Shown one piece after another: positions 22,324-31,064 of a stretch of 64,000 bases of DNA. Position 1 is the stretch's first letter; each line of letters begins with the position of its first letter. Origin of the DNA: Xenophilus aerolatus (lineage in GTDB: Bacteria; Pseudomonadota; Gammaproteobacteria; Burkholderiales; Burkholderiaceae_C); contig JASCNX010000001.1 of NCBI GenBank assembly GCA_029968055.1, positions 930,001 to 994,000 of the forward strand, given 5' to 3'. Both the position numbers and the translations under genes were made by a program. The notes beneath the pieces are model-generated. The model searched no databases. It was not told where the DNA came from and was given only the letters and a program-made list of their open reading frames with translations.

Positions 22324-23148
22324 TCATGCGGCGAGCCGGTCGGCCAGCGCGGACAGCGCGGCGCCCACCGGCAGCGCGGCCTTGAGCGTGAGCAGCTCGT
22401 CGGCCCGCGTGCGCCCCAGGTTGACGGCCGCGACCGGCTGGCCCGCGGTGGCCGCCGCCTGCACGAAGCGAAAGCCCGAATAGACCATCAGCGACGACCC
22501 GGCCACCAGCACCGCATCGGCGGCCGCCAGGGCGTCGCGCGCGGCCGCCACCCGCTCGGGCGGCACGCTTTCGCCGAAGAAGACCACGTCGGGCTTGAGC
22601 AGCCCGCCGCACAGCAGGCACGCCGGCACCTCGAAGCCCGAAAAGTCGCGCCCGTCCAGGTCCGCGTCGCCGTCGGGCGCCGCCGATGCGTCCAGCGCGG
22701 CCCAGGCCGGGTTGAGTTCGAGCAGCCGGGCCTGGAGCGCCGCACGGGGCGAGCGATGGCCGCAGGCCATGCAGCGCACGGTGTCGATGCGCCCGTGCAG
22801 GTCGATCACATGCTGGCTGCCGCCGGCCTGGTGCAGTCCGTCGACGTTCTGCGTCAGCAGCAGGCCGATCCGGCCCTGCGCCTCCAGCCGCGCGAGCGCG
22901 GCGTGCGCCGGCCCCGGGTGGGCCTGGCCGATGGTGCGCCAGCCGACCAGGCTGCGGGCCCAGTAGCGACGGCGCGTGGCCTCCTCGCCCATGAAGGCCT
23001 GGTAGGTCACGGGCGACGGGCGCTTCCAGTCGCCGTTGGCGTCGCGGTAGTCGGGAATGCCCGATTCGGTGCTGCAGCCGGCGCCGGTGATGACGAAAAG
23101 GCGGGGATGCCGGCGGACGAAGTCTTCCAGCGCGTCGAGGGAACTCAT
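22324..23148 (-). CDS. Class II-type sirtuin (NAD-dependent deacylase)
   Basis: A 274-aa Sir2 protein: FVITGAGCSTESGIPDYRD (NAD-binding GAGxS and ribose loop), LLLTQNVDGLHQAGGSQHVI, catalytic His in DLHGRI, a four-Cys zinc site (CMACGHRSP and CLLCGGLLKP) and VVFFGESVP with VAGSSLMVYSGFRF. The TESGIPDYR sequence is that of SIRT4-like class II sirtuins rather than CobB. The start at 23148 is the family N-terminus; the frame is open further upstream. Substrate (acetyl, lipoyl or other acyl) is not determined by sequence. Confidence 0.9.
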   Translation of the reverse strand: MSSLDALEDFVRRHPRLFVITGAGCSTESGIPDYRDANGDWKRPSPVTYQAFMGEEATRRRYWARSLVGWRTIGQAHPGPAHAALARLEAQGRIGLLLTQNVDGLHQAGGSQHVIDLHGRIDTVRCMACGHRSPRAALQARLLELNPAWAALDASAAPDGDADLDGRDFSGFEVPACLLCGGLLKPDVVFFGESVPPERVAAARDALAAADAVLVAGSSLMVYSGFRFVQAAATAGQPVAAVNLGRTRADELLTLKAALPVGAALSALADRLAA

Positions 23149-23376
23149 GCGCCCAGCATAGAACGTGCATGCGATTCCGGTCGCACGGCTGGACAAGCGT
23201 CCTCCCAAAGGCCGGCTGCACAAAGTCCAAAAAACCGGAACTGGTAGGCATCCGCCGACCGCCCGTACGCCGACTGGCTGATACCGCTTGTCACAAAGAC
23301 GGGCTATCTTCCTTCCATCGCTTTTCAAGGTTGCTCGCACCACCTCCGCGCTTCCTCTCCTCGAAGGTCCATCGCC

Positions 23377-23595
23377 ATGCTCACCATCGCTCAGAAAGCC
23401 CAGATCCTCTCCAAGGCGGGCCTCGGCGTCGTCCTCCCGCAGGCGCACGCCCCCCTCGACGAATGGGAGCACCGCGTCGAGGAGAGCTACGTGGCCTACA
23501 CCGCCGCGCGCGCGGCCCGCAGCCTGCGCGAGGCGGAAAGCGCCCGCCAGGCCGAAATGCTGCGCCGCATGGCCTGGTCTAGCGCCACCCTCTGA
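23377..23595 (+). CDS. Small hypothetical protein
   Basis: A 72-aa frame with an ATG at 23377: MLTIAQKAQILSKAGLGVVL, then a charged helical C-terminus rich in Ala, Arg and Glu. No signal peptide or known motif. The regular helical pattern and good codon use suggest a real gene. Function unknown. Confidence 0.5.
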   Translation: MLTIAQKAQILSKAGLGVVLPQAHAPLDEWEHRVEESYVAYTAARAARSLREAESARQAEMLRRMAWSSATL

Positions 23596-23689
23596 GCAAA
23601 GAGCGGCATCGCACAAGCGATGCAGAAAAGCGACAGATCGGGGTCAACGCCGACACGGACTGTCATACGCCGGGGGTAGATTGCCGCCC

Positions 23690-24010
23690 ATGCTGCGCTC
23701 GATGGTCCTGGCCCTGCTCCCCCTGACGCTTGCCGCGTGCGACGCCAGCACCGGCTTCGGCGCCTCGCCGATGCTGGGGAACACGGTGGTCCCCGGCACG
23801 GCCGGCACGGCACCGGCCGTCGCCAACATGGGATGCATCGGCGCCGGCGCCAAGGCCTTCCGCCGGCCCTGGCAGACCATCGTGCTCGGCGGCTCGCGCC
23901 AGACTTTCACCGGCCACTACGAAGTGCAGCTCACCAACGGCAGCGATGGCGCGCAGGCGGTGTGCACCGTGACGCGCGACGGCCGCGTGCTGGCCATCGA
24001 ACCCGCCTGA
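23690..24010 (+). CDS. Small predicted lipoprotein
   Basis: A 106-aa protein; residues 1-17 are a lipoprotein signal with LAAC, followed by a Gly/Ala/Pro-rich linker and a short compact part (PWQTIVLGGSRQTFTGHYEV ... AVCTVTRDGRVLAIEP) that looks like a small beta domain with two cysteines. The family was not recognised. It is convergent with the sensor kinase gene 8 bases downstream. Confidence 0.65.
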   Translation: MLRSMVLALLPLTLAACDASTGFGASPMLGNTVVPGTAGTAPAVANMGCIGAGAKAFRRPWQTIVLGGSRQTFTGHYEVQLTNGSDGAQAVCTVTRDGRVLAIEPA

Positions 24011-24017
24011 GACCGGA

Positions 24018-25337
24018 TCAGCCTCGTCCCAGCGGCAGGCTGACGCGCGCCCGCAGGCCGCCCTGCGTCGCCGGCAGCAGCTCGAAGCGCCCACCGTGGC
24101 CCCGCACGATGCGGTCGGCGATCGCCAGGCCCAGCCCGGCGCCCGCGGCGCCGCTGCGTGCGTCGCCGGCACGCCGGAAGGGCTGCTTCAGCAATTCGGC
24201 CTGCGCCGGGTCGATGCCCGGACCCTGGTCCTCGACCTCGATCGAGCACCCCTGCGGCTCGTACGCGATGCGCAGCACGACCGGCGGCCGGCCGTGGCGG
24301 AAGGCGTTCTCGACCAGGTTGTCGACCACGCGCCGCAACGCCTTCGAGCGCGCGGGCACAAGGGGCAGGCCAGGCGCCACCTCGACGCGCAGCACCCGGC
24401 CGTGGTCGGCCGCCGCCGCCTGCACGGCCAGTGCGAGCGCGTTCAGGTCGACGGGGCCCGGCGCCTCGTCCTCCCCGCTGCGCGCGAAATCCAGGAACTG
24501 CCCGACGATGGCATCCAGCTCCTCGATGCTGCGCGTCATGCTCGCCATCAGCTCGGGTTCGCCGCGGCCGTGCAGGATCTCCACGCCCAGCCGCAGCTTC
24601 GTGAGGGGTGTGCGCAGGTCGTGAGACAGCCCTGCCAGCATCAGCGCCCGCTCGCGCTCGGTCTGCTGCAGGCTGGCGACCAGTTGGTTGAAGCTGCGGC
24701 TGACCGTGGCGATCTCGGTGGGCCCGGCTTCCGGCAGCGGCGCGGGCACCTGCCCACCGGCCAGCGTCCGGGCGGCGTCCACCACCCGCGCCAGCGGCCG
24801 GTCGAGCCGCCGCTGCAGCCACAGCGCCCCCGCGATGGCCAGCACCACGCTGACCGTGCTGACCGCCAGCCAGGCACCGGTGAACTCCCGCTCCGGCAGC
24901 ACGCCGGGCAGGGCCACCCATTGCTCGCCGCCCGCCATCGGCAGCCGCAGGGCCAGGCTTCCGCCCGTGTCGCGGCGCCAGATGACGTCCACGCCCTCGC
25001 CCGCCAGACGAGCCGACACGCGCTGCACGAAGCCGCGTTCCAGCGGCGTGAGGAGCGGCCGCAGCGTGGCCCGCGCCGAAGGTTCGGAGCCTGCGCCGCC
25101 CGCCCGCGCCCGCGCGTTGAAGGCGTCGACGAAGGCCTGCCGCTGCGTCGGCGGCACGGTCACCAGTCCGGCGCGAAGCGCCGCCACGTTGCGCGCCACG
25201 CTGTCGGCCGCCAGGTCCAGACGCGGCTTGACGACCATCTGCCGCAGCAGCAAGGCGCCGCCGAGCTGGCCCAGCACGATCAGGGCGACGATGAAGAGCG
25301 CGTTGCGCCCGAAGAGGCTGCGCGGACGCCAGTTCAT
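24018..25337 (-). CDS. EnvZ-type sensor histidine kinase
   Basis: A 439-aa inner membrane kinase with membrane segments at about 12-32 and 155-174, a periplasmic domain of about 120 residues and a HAMP domain (about 175-228). The H-box is AGLSHDLRTPLTKLRLGVEI with His239; N box LRRVVDNLVENAFRH; G boxes VEDQGPGIDPAQ and GAGLGLAIADRIV. The H-box and length match the EnvZ branch. Its ATG overlaps the response regulator stop (ATGA). Confidence 0.92.
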   Translation of the reverse strand: MNWRPRSLFGRNALFIVALIVLGQLGGALLLRQMVVKPRLDLAADSVARNVAALRAGLVTVPPTQRQAFVDAFNARARAGGAGSEPSARATLRPLLTPLERGFVQRVSARLAGEGVDVIWRRDTGGSLALRLPMAGGEQWVALPGVLPEREFTGAWLAVSTVSVVLAIAGALWLQRRLDRPLARVVDAARTLAGGQVPAPLPEAGPTEIATVSRSFNQLVASLQQTERERALMLAGLSHDLRTPLTKLRLGVEILHGRGEPELMASMTRSIEELDAIVGQFLDFARSGEDEAPGPVDLNALALAVQAAAADHGRVLRVEVAPGLPLVPARSKALRRVVDNLVENAFRHGRPPVVLRIAYEPQGCSIEVEDQGPGIDPAQAELLKQPFRRAGDARSGAAGAGLGLAIADRIVRGHGGRFELLPATQGGLRARVSLPLGRG

Positions 25338-26053
25338 TGCGGCTCGGGCACGAACACGTAGCCGACCCCCCACACGGTGCGGATGTGGCGCGGCTGCGCG
25401 GGGTCGGCCTCGATCAGCTTGCGCAGGCGCATGACCTGCACGTCGATGCTGCGGTCGGTGGCCTCGTGGTCGCGCCCCCGCGCCAGCTCGATGAGGCGTT
25501 CGCGCCCCAGGGGGCGGCCGGCGTTCTGCGCGAAGGCGGCGAGCAGGCCGAACTCGCCGGTGGTCAGCGGCACGTCGGCATCGCCCTTGCGCAAGATGCG
25601 CCGGCCCAGGTGCAGCACGTGCTCGCCGAAGTGCAGTTCGCCGTCTTCCGCCATCGGCCCGACGTGCGCGCCCAGGATGCGCTGGCGCCGCACCAGCGCC
25701 TGGATGCGCGCCAGCAGCTCCCGCGGATTGAAGGGCTTGGGCAGGTAGTCGTCGGCGCCCATCTCCAGCCCGACGATGCGGTCCACCGGGTCGCCGCGCG
25801 CCGTCAGCATCACGATGGGAATGGTCTCGCCCTGGGCCCGCAGGCGCCGGCACACGGCCAGGCCGTCCTCGCCGGGCATCATGACGTCGAGCACCAGCAC
25901 GTCGAAGCGCTCGCGCGCCAGCAGCCGGTCGAGCGACGCGGCGCCCTCCACGGTGCGCACCGCGTAGCCCTGGTCGCCCAGATAGCGCTCCAGCAGCGCA
26001 CGCAGGTCGGCCTCGTCGTCGGCGATCAGGATGCGTGCAAGCGGCTCGGGCAT
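25334..26053 (-). CDS. OmpR-type response regulator
   Basis: A 239-aa regulator. The receiver domain has the acidic pocket ADDEAD, phosphoacceptor Asp56 in DVLVLDVMMPGEDG, Thr in MLTARGD and Lys in DDYLPKPFNPRELL. The OmpR/PhoB winged helix contains VPLTTGEFGLLAAFAQ, GRDHEATDRSIDVQVMRLRK and IRTVWGVGYVFVPE. First gene of the two-gene operon with the EnvZ-type kinase, divergent from the 26247-28930 operon, its most likely target. Confidence 0.93.
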   Translation of the reverse strand: MPEPLARILIADDEADLRALLERYLGDQGYAVRTVEGAASLDRLLARERFDVLVLDVMMPGEDGLAVCRRLRAQGETIPIVMLTARGDPVDRIVGLEMGADDYLPKPFNPRELLARIQALVRRQRILGAHVGPMAEDGELHFGEHVLHLGRRILRKGDADVPLTTGEFGLLAAFAQNAGRPLGRERLIELARGRDHEATDRSIDVQVMRLRKLIEADPAQPRHIRTVWGVGYVFVPEPQ

Positions 26054-26107
26054 GGCGAGGATCGTAGCGGCGGCACCGGCGGCGCCGGCCGGGCCGCGCG
26101 CGAATTC

Positions 26108-26123
26108 ATGACAAACGATGACA
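26108..26123. promoter_or_regulatory. Candidate OmpR-family binding site (10-bp-spaced direct repeat)
   Basis: ATGACA at 26108-26113 and again at 26118-26123, start to start 10 bases. Tandem half-sites at one helical turn are typical of OmpR/PhoB-family regulators. It lies in the intergenic region between the regulator gene and the divergent operon. Short and unconfirmed. Confidence 0.35.
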
Positions 26124-26246
26124 GCGCCCAGCGCGCAGTCATCGACTGCCATGAACAGCGACGGTTCCGGCATCGCTGGCTCACACCTCGGACCGACATT
26201 GGATGCACGGCACACCTCGTGCCGCACCTTCAACCAGGGCCCAACC

Positions 26247-26789
26247 ATGCACACTCCCACCCTTCGCTCCACCCTGCTGGCCATCGCATCGGCCGCCATC
26301 GCCGTCGCGGCTTCGACGGCAACGCTGACCGCCCAGGCCGGCGCGCTGCGCGCCCACGGCGCCAACGCCGACGGTGGCACGACGTCCGGCGCCGCCGTCC
26401 ACCGCCAGGGCGCCAACGGCAACAGCCTGACACGTGGCCGGGCAGCGACCACCGACGGCCAGGGCAACGGCGCCGTCGTCAGCGGCGCGCAGGTCACCGG
26501 CGCGAACGGCGGCACGGGTGCACGTGCCGGCACCACCAGCGTCAGCGCCGACGGCTCGGCCAGCCACAAGAGCGGCCTGAGCGCCGCCAATGCCAACGGC
26601 AGCGTGCAGAGCAGCGGCAGCGCGACCCGCGATGCCAGCGGCAACCTCACCCAGAGCCGCAGCACCAGCGCCACCAGCAACGTCACCGGCAACAGCGTGC
26701 AGAGCAGCAGCTCCTACAACAGCGCCACCGGCCTGAGCCACAGCGCGACCTGCTACAACGCGGCCGGCGCCGTGGTCGCCTGCCGCTGA
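26247..26789 (+). CDS. Secreted low-complexity Ser/Gly/Asn/Thr-rich protein
   Basis: A 180-aa protein with a signal peptide (about residues 1-31, ending LTAQAGA) followed by repetitive low-complexity sequence: recurring short units such as ADGS, ANGN/ANGS and SSGSATRDASGNLTQSRS. It ends with a compact CYNAAGAVVACR (two cysteines, likely a disulfide). It resembles surface or matrix-type secreted proteins, but I do not recognise a family. First gene of a tight four-gene operon. The start at 26247 is chosen for the signal peptide. Confidence 0.75.
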   Translation: MHTPTLRSTLLAIASAAIAVAASTATLTAQAGALRAHGANADGGTTSGAAVHRQGANGNSLTRGRAATTDGQGNGAVVSGAQVTGANGGTGARAGTTSVSADGSASHKSGLSAANANGSVQSSGSATRDASGNLTQSRSTSATSNVTGNSVQSSSSYNSATGLSHSATCYNAAGAVVACR

Positions 26790-26798
26790 GGAGCCGCC

Positions 26799-27101
26799 AT
26801 GCGATTCACACGATTTGTCCTCCTGGCCATGCTGGCCGGCGCGGCGCTGTCGGCACAGGCGCAGGCCCAGGCCCCCGATCCGGCGCGCAGGGAGCAACTG
26901 CGCACCGAACTGCACAAGCGGTTCGGCGCGGCCGATGCCAACGTCGACGGCCGTCTGACCCGCGACGAGGCCAAGGGCAAGATGCCCTGGGTCTACCGGA
27001 ACTTCGACGCCATCGACAGCGCGCACACCGGCGCCGTGACGATGGATCAGATCGAGGCCTACGCCGCCAGCCAGCGCGGCCAACGTTCTGCCGGCCACTG
27101 A
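26799..27101 (+). CDS. Periplasmic EF-hand protein
   Basis: A 100-aa protein with a signal peptide (cleavage near SAQAQAQA). Two EF-hand loops are visible: DANVDGRLTRDE (complete, D-x-N-x-D-G pattern) and DAIDSAHTGAVTMDQ (degenerate). It probably binds calcium in the periplasm. It follows the low-complexity protein by 9 bases and precedes the hydroxylase by 12. Confidence 0.85.
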   Translation: MRFTRFVLLAMLAGAALSAQAQAQAPDPARREQLRTELHKRFGAADANVDGRLTRDEAKGKMPWVYRNFDAIDSAHTGAVTMDQIEAYAASQRGQRSAGH

Positions 27102-27113
27102 GAAAGGGCTGCC

Positions 27114-28016
27114 ATGCCGTTCGACAAGCTCCGCCAGACGCTCGGCCCCGACGTCGCGCCCTGGTTGCTCGCCCTGCCCCTGCTGGTGCTGGCCGCGGCG
27201 CTGGCCGAGGGGCTGGTGCAGACCTTCGTGCGCCGCCAGGCTTACGACTGGCGCGCCTTCGCGGCCTCGATGGCCGATGCCGTGGGGCGGCATGCCGTCG
27301 AGCTGGCGGGCATATCGCTCGCAGCGCCGGTGCTCGCCTGGGCCCATGCCCATCGCATCCAGGACCTGGCGCTGTCGTCGCCGCTGGCCTTCCTGCTGCT
27401 GTTCGTGGGGCTGGAGTTCTTCTACTACTGGTACCACCGCGCCGCGCACCGCGTGCGCTGGTTCTGGGCCACGCACGCGGTGCACCATTCGCCCAACGAA
27501 CTGACCCTGCCGGCGGCGCTGCGCCTGGGCTGGACCGGCAAGCTCACCGGCACCGGCCTGTTCTTCGCGCCGCTGGTGTGGCTGGGCTTCCCGCCGATGG
27601 CGGTGTTCGCGGCGCTGGGCATCAACCTGCTCTACCAGTTCTGGCTGCATGCGCCCTGGCTGCCGCGCCTCGGCCCGCTGGAATGGGTGCTCAACACGCC
27701 CACCCACCACAAGGTGCACCATGCATCGAACGCCGAGTACCTGGACTGCAACTACGGCGGCGTGCTGATCGTGTTCGACCGCCTCTTCGGCACCTTCGTG
27801 GACCTGCGCGACGACGTGCCGCCGCGCTACGGGCTCACACGGCCGCTCGTCACCCACAATCCCCTGCGGATCGCCACCCACGAATGGCTCAACCTGGCCC
27901 GTGACCTGCGGCAGGCCCGTGGCTGGCGCGCGCGGCTGGCGCTGGTCTTCGGCCCACCCGGCGGCCGGCAGAAAACCGCACCCGCTGCCATGCGCATCGA
28001 GGAAGCAAGACCATGA
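27114..28016 (+). CDS. Fatty acid hydroxylase/sterol desaturase-family membrane protein
   Basis: A 300-aa membrane protein with the three His clusters of the diiron hydroxylase family: YHRAAHRVRWFWATHAVHHS (HxxxH and HxxHH) and TPTHHKVHHASN (HHxxHH). Four or more hydrophobic segments surround them (for example LAFLLLFVGLEFFYYWY). It likely hydroxylates or desaturates a lipid in the inner membrane; the substrate is unknown. The esterase start overlaps its stop. Confidence 0.9.
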   Translation: MPFDKLRQTLGPDVAPWLLALPLLVLAAALAEGLVQTFVRRQAYDWRAFAASMADAVGRHAVELAGISLAAPVLAWAHAHRIQDLALSSPLAFLLLFVGLEFFYYWYHRAAHRVRWFWATHAVHHSPNELTLPAALRLGWTGKLTGTGLFFAPLVWLGFPPMAVFAALGINLLYQFWLHAPWLPRLGPLEWVLNTPTHHKVHHASNAEYLDCNYGGVLIVFDRLFGTFVDLRDDVPPRYGLTRPLVTHNPLRIATHEWLNLARDLRQARGWRARLALVFGPPGGRQKTAPAAMRIEEARP

Positions 28017-28930
28017 CCCCGAAGACGCGAATGCCCATGCGCGCCCGGCTCGGCACCGCGACGCTGGCCTGCCTTCTCGCCAGCGCGTGCGCCGCCCCGC
28101 ATGCGCAGGAGACCCTGCGCTGGCGCGGCCGCACCTTCGACGTCGGCACGCCCGTCGTGCCCGCGGGCGTGGTGCGCCATGCCGGCCTGCCCTATGGCCC
28201 GGACCCGGCCCAGCGCCTCGACATCTACCGGCCCGCACAGGCGCAGCAGGCCCCCGTCCTGGTCATGATCCATGGCGGCGGATGGATGTACGGCGACAAG
28301 GCCGCCGCCTCGGTCGTCGACGCCAAGATCGACCATTGGGTGCGCGAACGGGGCTTCGTGTTCGCCTCGGTCGGCTACCGCCTGGTGCCGCAGGTCACCG
28401 TATTGCAGCAGGCCGAAGACATCGCCCGCGCGCTGGCCCTGGTGCAGTCGCAGGCCGCGGCGTGGGGCGCCGACCCGCGGCAGGTGGTGCTCATGGGCCA
28501 CTCCGCAGGCGCCCACCTGGTCGCGCTGCTGAGTGCCGCGCCGCAGCTCGCCCGCGCACAGGGCGCCCAGCCCTGGCGGGCCACCATCGCCCTGGACAGC
28601 GCCGCGCTCGACACCGTGGCACTGATGCAGCGGCGCCATCTTCCGCTGTACGACCGCGCCTTCGGTTCGGACCCCGCCCTGTGGGCGCAGGTGTCGCCCA
28701 CGGCGCGCCTGTCGCCCGGCGGCCCGCCGATGCTGCTGGTGTGCAGCGCGCCCCGGCGCGACGACGCCTGCGGCCAGGCGCAACGCTTCGCGCAGGCGCT
28801 GCGAGCCGTGGGCGGCAACGCGGACCTGCTGCCGCTGCAGCTGGACCATGGGCAGATCAACGCGGAGTTGGGCGCGGCAGGCGCATACACCGCAGCCATC
28901 GACCGCTTCATCGACCAGCAGCTGCGTTAG
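28013..28930 (+). CDS. Secreted alpha/beta hydrolase (esterase, HSL-like)
   Basis: A 305-aa hydrolase with a signal peptide (LACLLASACAAPHAQE; LASAC could also be a lipobox). The oxyanion motif is MIHGGGWMYGDK, the nucleophile is in MGHSAGAHLVALL, and a C-terminal His is in LQLDHGQINAEL. This is the carboxylesterase/kynurenine formamidase-like alpha/beta fold. The last gene of the operon; convergent with the RND-associated kinase 48 bases away. The in-frame Met at 28031 is a second possible start. Confidence 0.87.
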   Translation: MTPKTRMPMRARLGTATLACLLASACAAPHAQETLRWRGRTFDVGTPVVPAGVVRHAGLPYGPDPAQRLDIYRPAQAQQAPVLVMIHGGGWMYGDKAAASVVDAKIDHWVRERGFVFASVGYRLVPQVTVLQQAEDIARALALVQSQAAAWGADPRQVVLMGHSAGAHLVALLSAAPQLARAQGAQPWRATIALDSAALDTVALMQRRHLPLYDRAFGSDPALWAQVSPTARLSPGGPPMLLVCSAPRRDDACGQAQRFAQALRAVGGNADLLPLQLDHGQINAELGAAGAYTAAIDRFIDQQLR

Positions 28931-28978
28931 GCCGGTCGAGCGCCAGACCGGGCGCTGGCGCCCTCGCCGCACGGGCAG

Positions 28979-30358
28979 CTACCGTTTCGACGGCAGTCCC
29001 ACGGCAAAGCCGATCGTCGTCGTGCCCTGCCCGGAGCGCGCGAACACCGTGCCGCCATGCATGGCAGCGACCGCCCTCACGATCGCCAGGCCCAGGCCGT
29101 GGTTCTCGCCGCTGTTGGGGCGTGCGGCGTCGACCCGGTAGAAGCGGTCGAACAGGCGAGCGAGCTGCTCGGGCGGGATGGGGTCGCTGGGGTTGGAGAA
29201 GCTCACCTCGGCTCGGTCGGCCTGCCGCTCGATGCGCGCGACGATGGTGCCGCCGCCGGTCGAATGCTGGATGGCGTTCTGCAGCAGGTTGCTCAGCGCA
29301 CGGCGAAAGAGCGAGGTCTCGATGGGTGCCACGGCGTCGCCGGTCACCTCGACCTGCATGCCGGCGTCCTCGAGCAGCACGTCGAAGAACTCCACGGTCT
29401 TCTCGACCTCCTGGGCCAGAGACGACTCGGCCAGCCGGTGTGCCCGTTCGCCCTGCTCCGCCCGGGCCAGGAACAGCATGTCGGCCACGATAGCGCGCAG
29501 GCGCTCCAGCTCTTCGAGGTTGGACTGCAGCACCTCGCGCAGCTCCGGCGCGTCGCGTTCGCGCGCCAGCGTGACCTGCGTCTGACCGATGAGGTTGGCC
29601 AGCGGTGTGCGCAGCTCGTGCGCCACGTCGGCGTTGAAGGTCTCGAGCTGGCGGTAGGCCGCATCCAGCCGGTCCAGCGCCGCGTTGAAGGAGCCGCCCA
29701 GCTGCGACAGCTCCAGCGGCAGGTCGGGCAGCTCCAGCCGCTGGCCGCGGTTGTCCGGGCCGATGCGCTGGGCATCCTCCGACAGTTGCTGCACCGGCCG
29801 CAGGCCCAGGCGCGCGATCCAGAAGCCGAGCAGGCCGACGCTGACGACGCCGACCACCGTGAGCAGGGCCAGCGCGGTCTCGAAGGCGCGCAGGGTGCGC
29901 GAGAACGACGCCTCGCTCACCGCCGCGATGAGCTGCAGGCCGGCGCGGATGTCGTTGGCGGGCACATCGACCGACAGTACCGCCATCGAGCTGCCACCCG
30001 GCCCCACCGGCAGGTCGACCACGCCCGAGTGGGTGCGCATGTGCGCGGCGATCGCCTCGGCGCCCTCGCCCCAGCGGAAGGCCGGGTCGTCGCTCCACAT
30101 CCAGAAGCGCGTCTCGCCCCCGTTGCTCACCAGCGCGGCGATCTTGTCCTTGGCGCGGATCGCCAGCTGGGGCGAGCGGCCGTGCACCAGCAGGTAGCGC
30201 ACGTCTTCGAGCCGGCCCTGCACCTGCTCGTGCTGGTGGCGCGCCAGCTCGCGGCTGAGCACCTGGTGCAGCGCCACGCCCACCAGCGAAAACACGACCA
30301 GCGCCACCGCCGCGTACATGAGCGCGAGGCGGATGGCGATGGAGTTGCGGGGAGTCAT
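28979..30358 (-). CDS. CusS-type sensor histidine kinase of the RND operon
   Basis: A 459-aa kinase with two membrane segments (about 12-31 and 160-180) enclosing a periplasmic sensor of about 125 residues, a HAMP domain, H-box FNADVAHELRTPLANLIGQT (His247), N box ALSNLLQNAIQHS and G boxes RFYRVDAARP and GLGLAIVRAV. The FNADVAHELRTPL block is that of heavy-metal sensor kinases (CusS/CopS/IrlS). Last gene of the efflux operon, 28 bases after the regulator. Confidence 0.9.
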   Translation of the reverse strand: MTPRNSIAIRLALMYAAVALVVFSLVGVALHQVLSRELARHQHEQVQGRLEDVRYLLVHGRSPQLAIRAKDKIAALVSNGGETRFWMWSDDPAFRWGEGAEAIAAHMRTHSGVVDLPVGPGGSSMAVLSVDVPANDIRAGLQLIAAVSEASFSRTLRAFETALALLTVVGVVSVGLLGFWIARLGLRPVQQLSEDAQRIGPDNRGQRLELPDLPLELSQLGGSFNAALDRLDAAYRQLETFNADVAHELRTPLANLIGQTQVTLARERDAPELREVLQSNLEELERLRAIVADMLFLARAEQGERAHRLAESSLAQEVEKTVEFFDVLLEDAGMQVEVTGDAVAPIETSLFRRALSNLLQNAIQHSTGGGTIVARIERQADRAEVSFSNPSDPIPPEQLARLFDRFYRVDAARPNSGENHGLGLAIVRAVAAMHGGTVFARSGQGTTTIGFAVGLPSKR

Positions 30359-30386
30359 CGGGGTGCGGACTGCCGGCTGTCCGTGT

Positions 30387-31064
30387 TCAGCCCGTGCCCC
30401 GCTCTTCCAGCACGTAGCCCATGCCGCGAATGGTGTGCAGCAGCGGCTGCGCGAAGGGCGCGTCGATCTTGCCGCGCAGGCGCTTGATGGCCACCTCGAC
30501 CACGTTGGTGTTGCTGTCGAAATTCATGTCCCACACCAGCTCGGCGATGGCGGTCTTGGACAGGATCTCGCCCTGGCGGCGCGCCAGCAGCGCCACCAGC
30601 GCGAACTCCTTGGCCGTGAGGTCGATGCGCTGGGTGCCGCGATGCACCTTGCGGCTGATCAGGTCGACCTGCAGCTCGCCCACGCGCAGCAGCGTGGGCT
30701 CCTGGGCGCGGCCGCGCCGCGTGAGCGCCTGCAGCCGGGCCAGCAGCTCGATGAAGGAAAAGGGCTTGACCAGGTAGTCGTCGGCGCCGCCCTGCAGGCC
30801 CTTCACACGGTCTTCGACACCGTCGCGCGCGGTGAGCATGATGACCGGCGTGCCCTTCACGGCGCGCAGCGAGCGCAGCACCTCGAAGCCGTCCAGGCCG
30901 GGCAGCATGGCATCGAGCACGATCACGTCGAAGTCGTAGTGCACGGCCAGGTGCTGGCCGTCGATGCCGTCGTGCGCCACGTCGACGGTGCAGCCCTGCT
31001 CCGTCAGGCCCTGGCGCAGGTAGTCGGCCGTCTTGGGCTCGTCCTCGACGATCAGCACTCTCAT
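30387..31064 (-). CDS. CusR-type heavy-metal response regulator
   Basis: A 225-aa OmpR/PhoB regulator close to the CusR/CopR/IrlR group: [20 protein letters not shown], Asp51 in [40 protein letters not shown], and a winged helix with [40 protein letters not shown] and [12 protein letters not shown]. Its ATG overlaps the RND pump stop (ATGA), so regulator and pump are translationally coupled. A CusR-box-like palindrome lies upstream of the operon's first gene. Confidence 0.93.
   Translation of the reverse strand: MRVLIVEDEPKTADYLRQGLTEQGCTVDVAHDGIDGQHLAVHYDFDVIVLDAMLPGLDGFEVLRSLRAVKGTPVIMLTARDGVEDRVKGLQGGADDYLVKPFSFIELLARLQALTRRGRAQEPTLLRVGELQVDLISRKVHRGTQRIDLTAKEFALVALLARRQGEILSKTAIAELVWDMNFDSNTNVVEVAIKRLRGKIDAPFAQPLLHTIRGMGYVLEERGTG

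Noticed and set aside
24096-25361. 421-codon plus-strand frame opposite the EnvZ-type kinase
   Set aside because: Shadow frame; His/Arg/Gln-rich and without recognisable domains.
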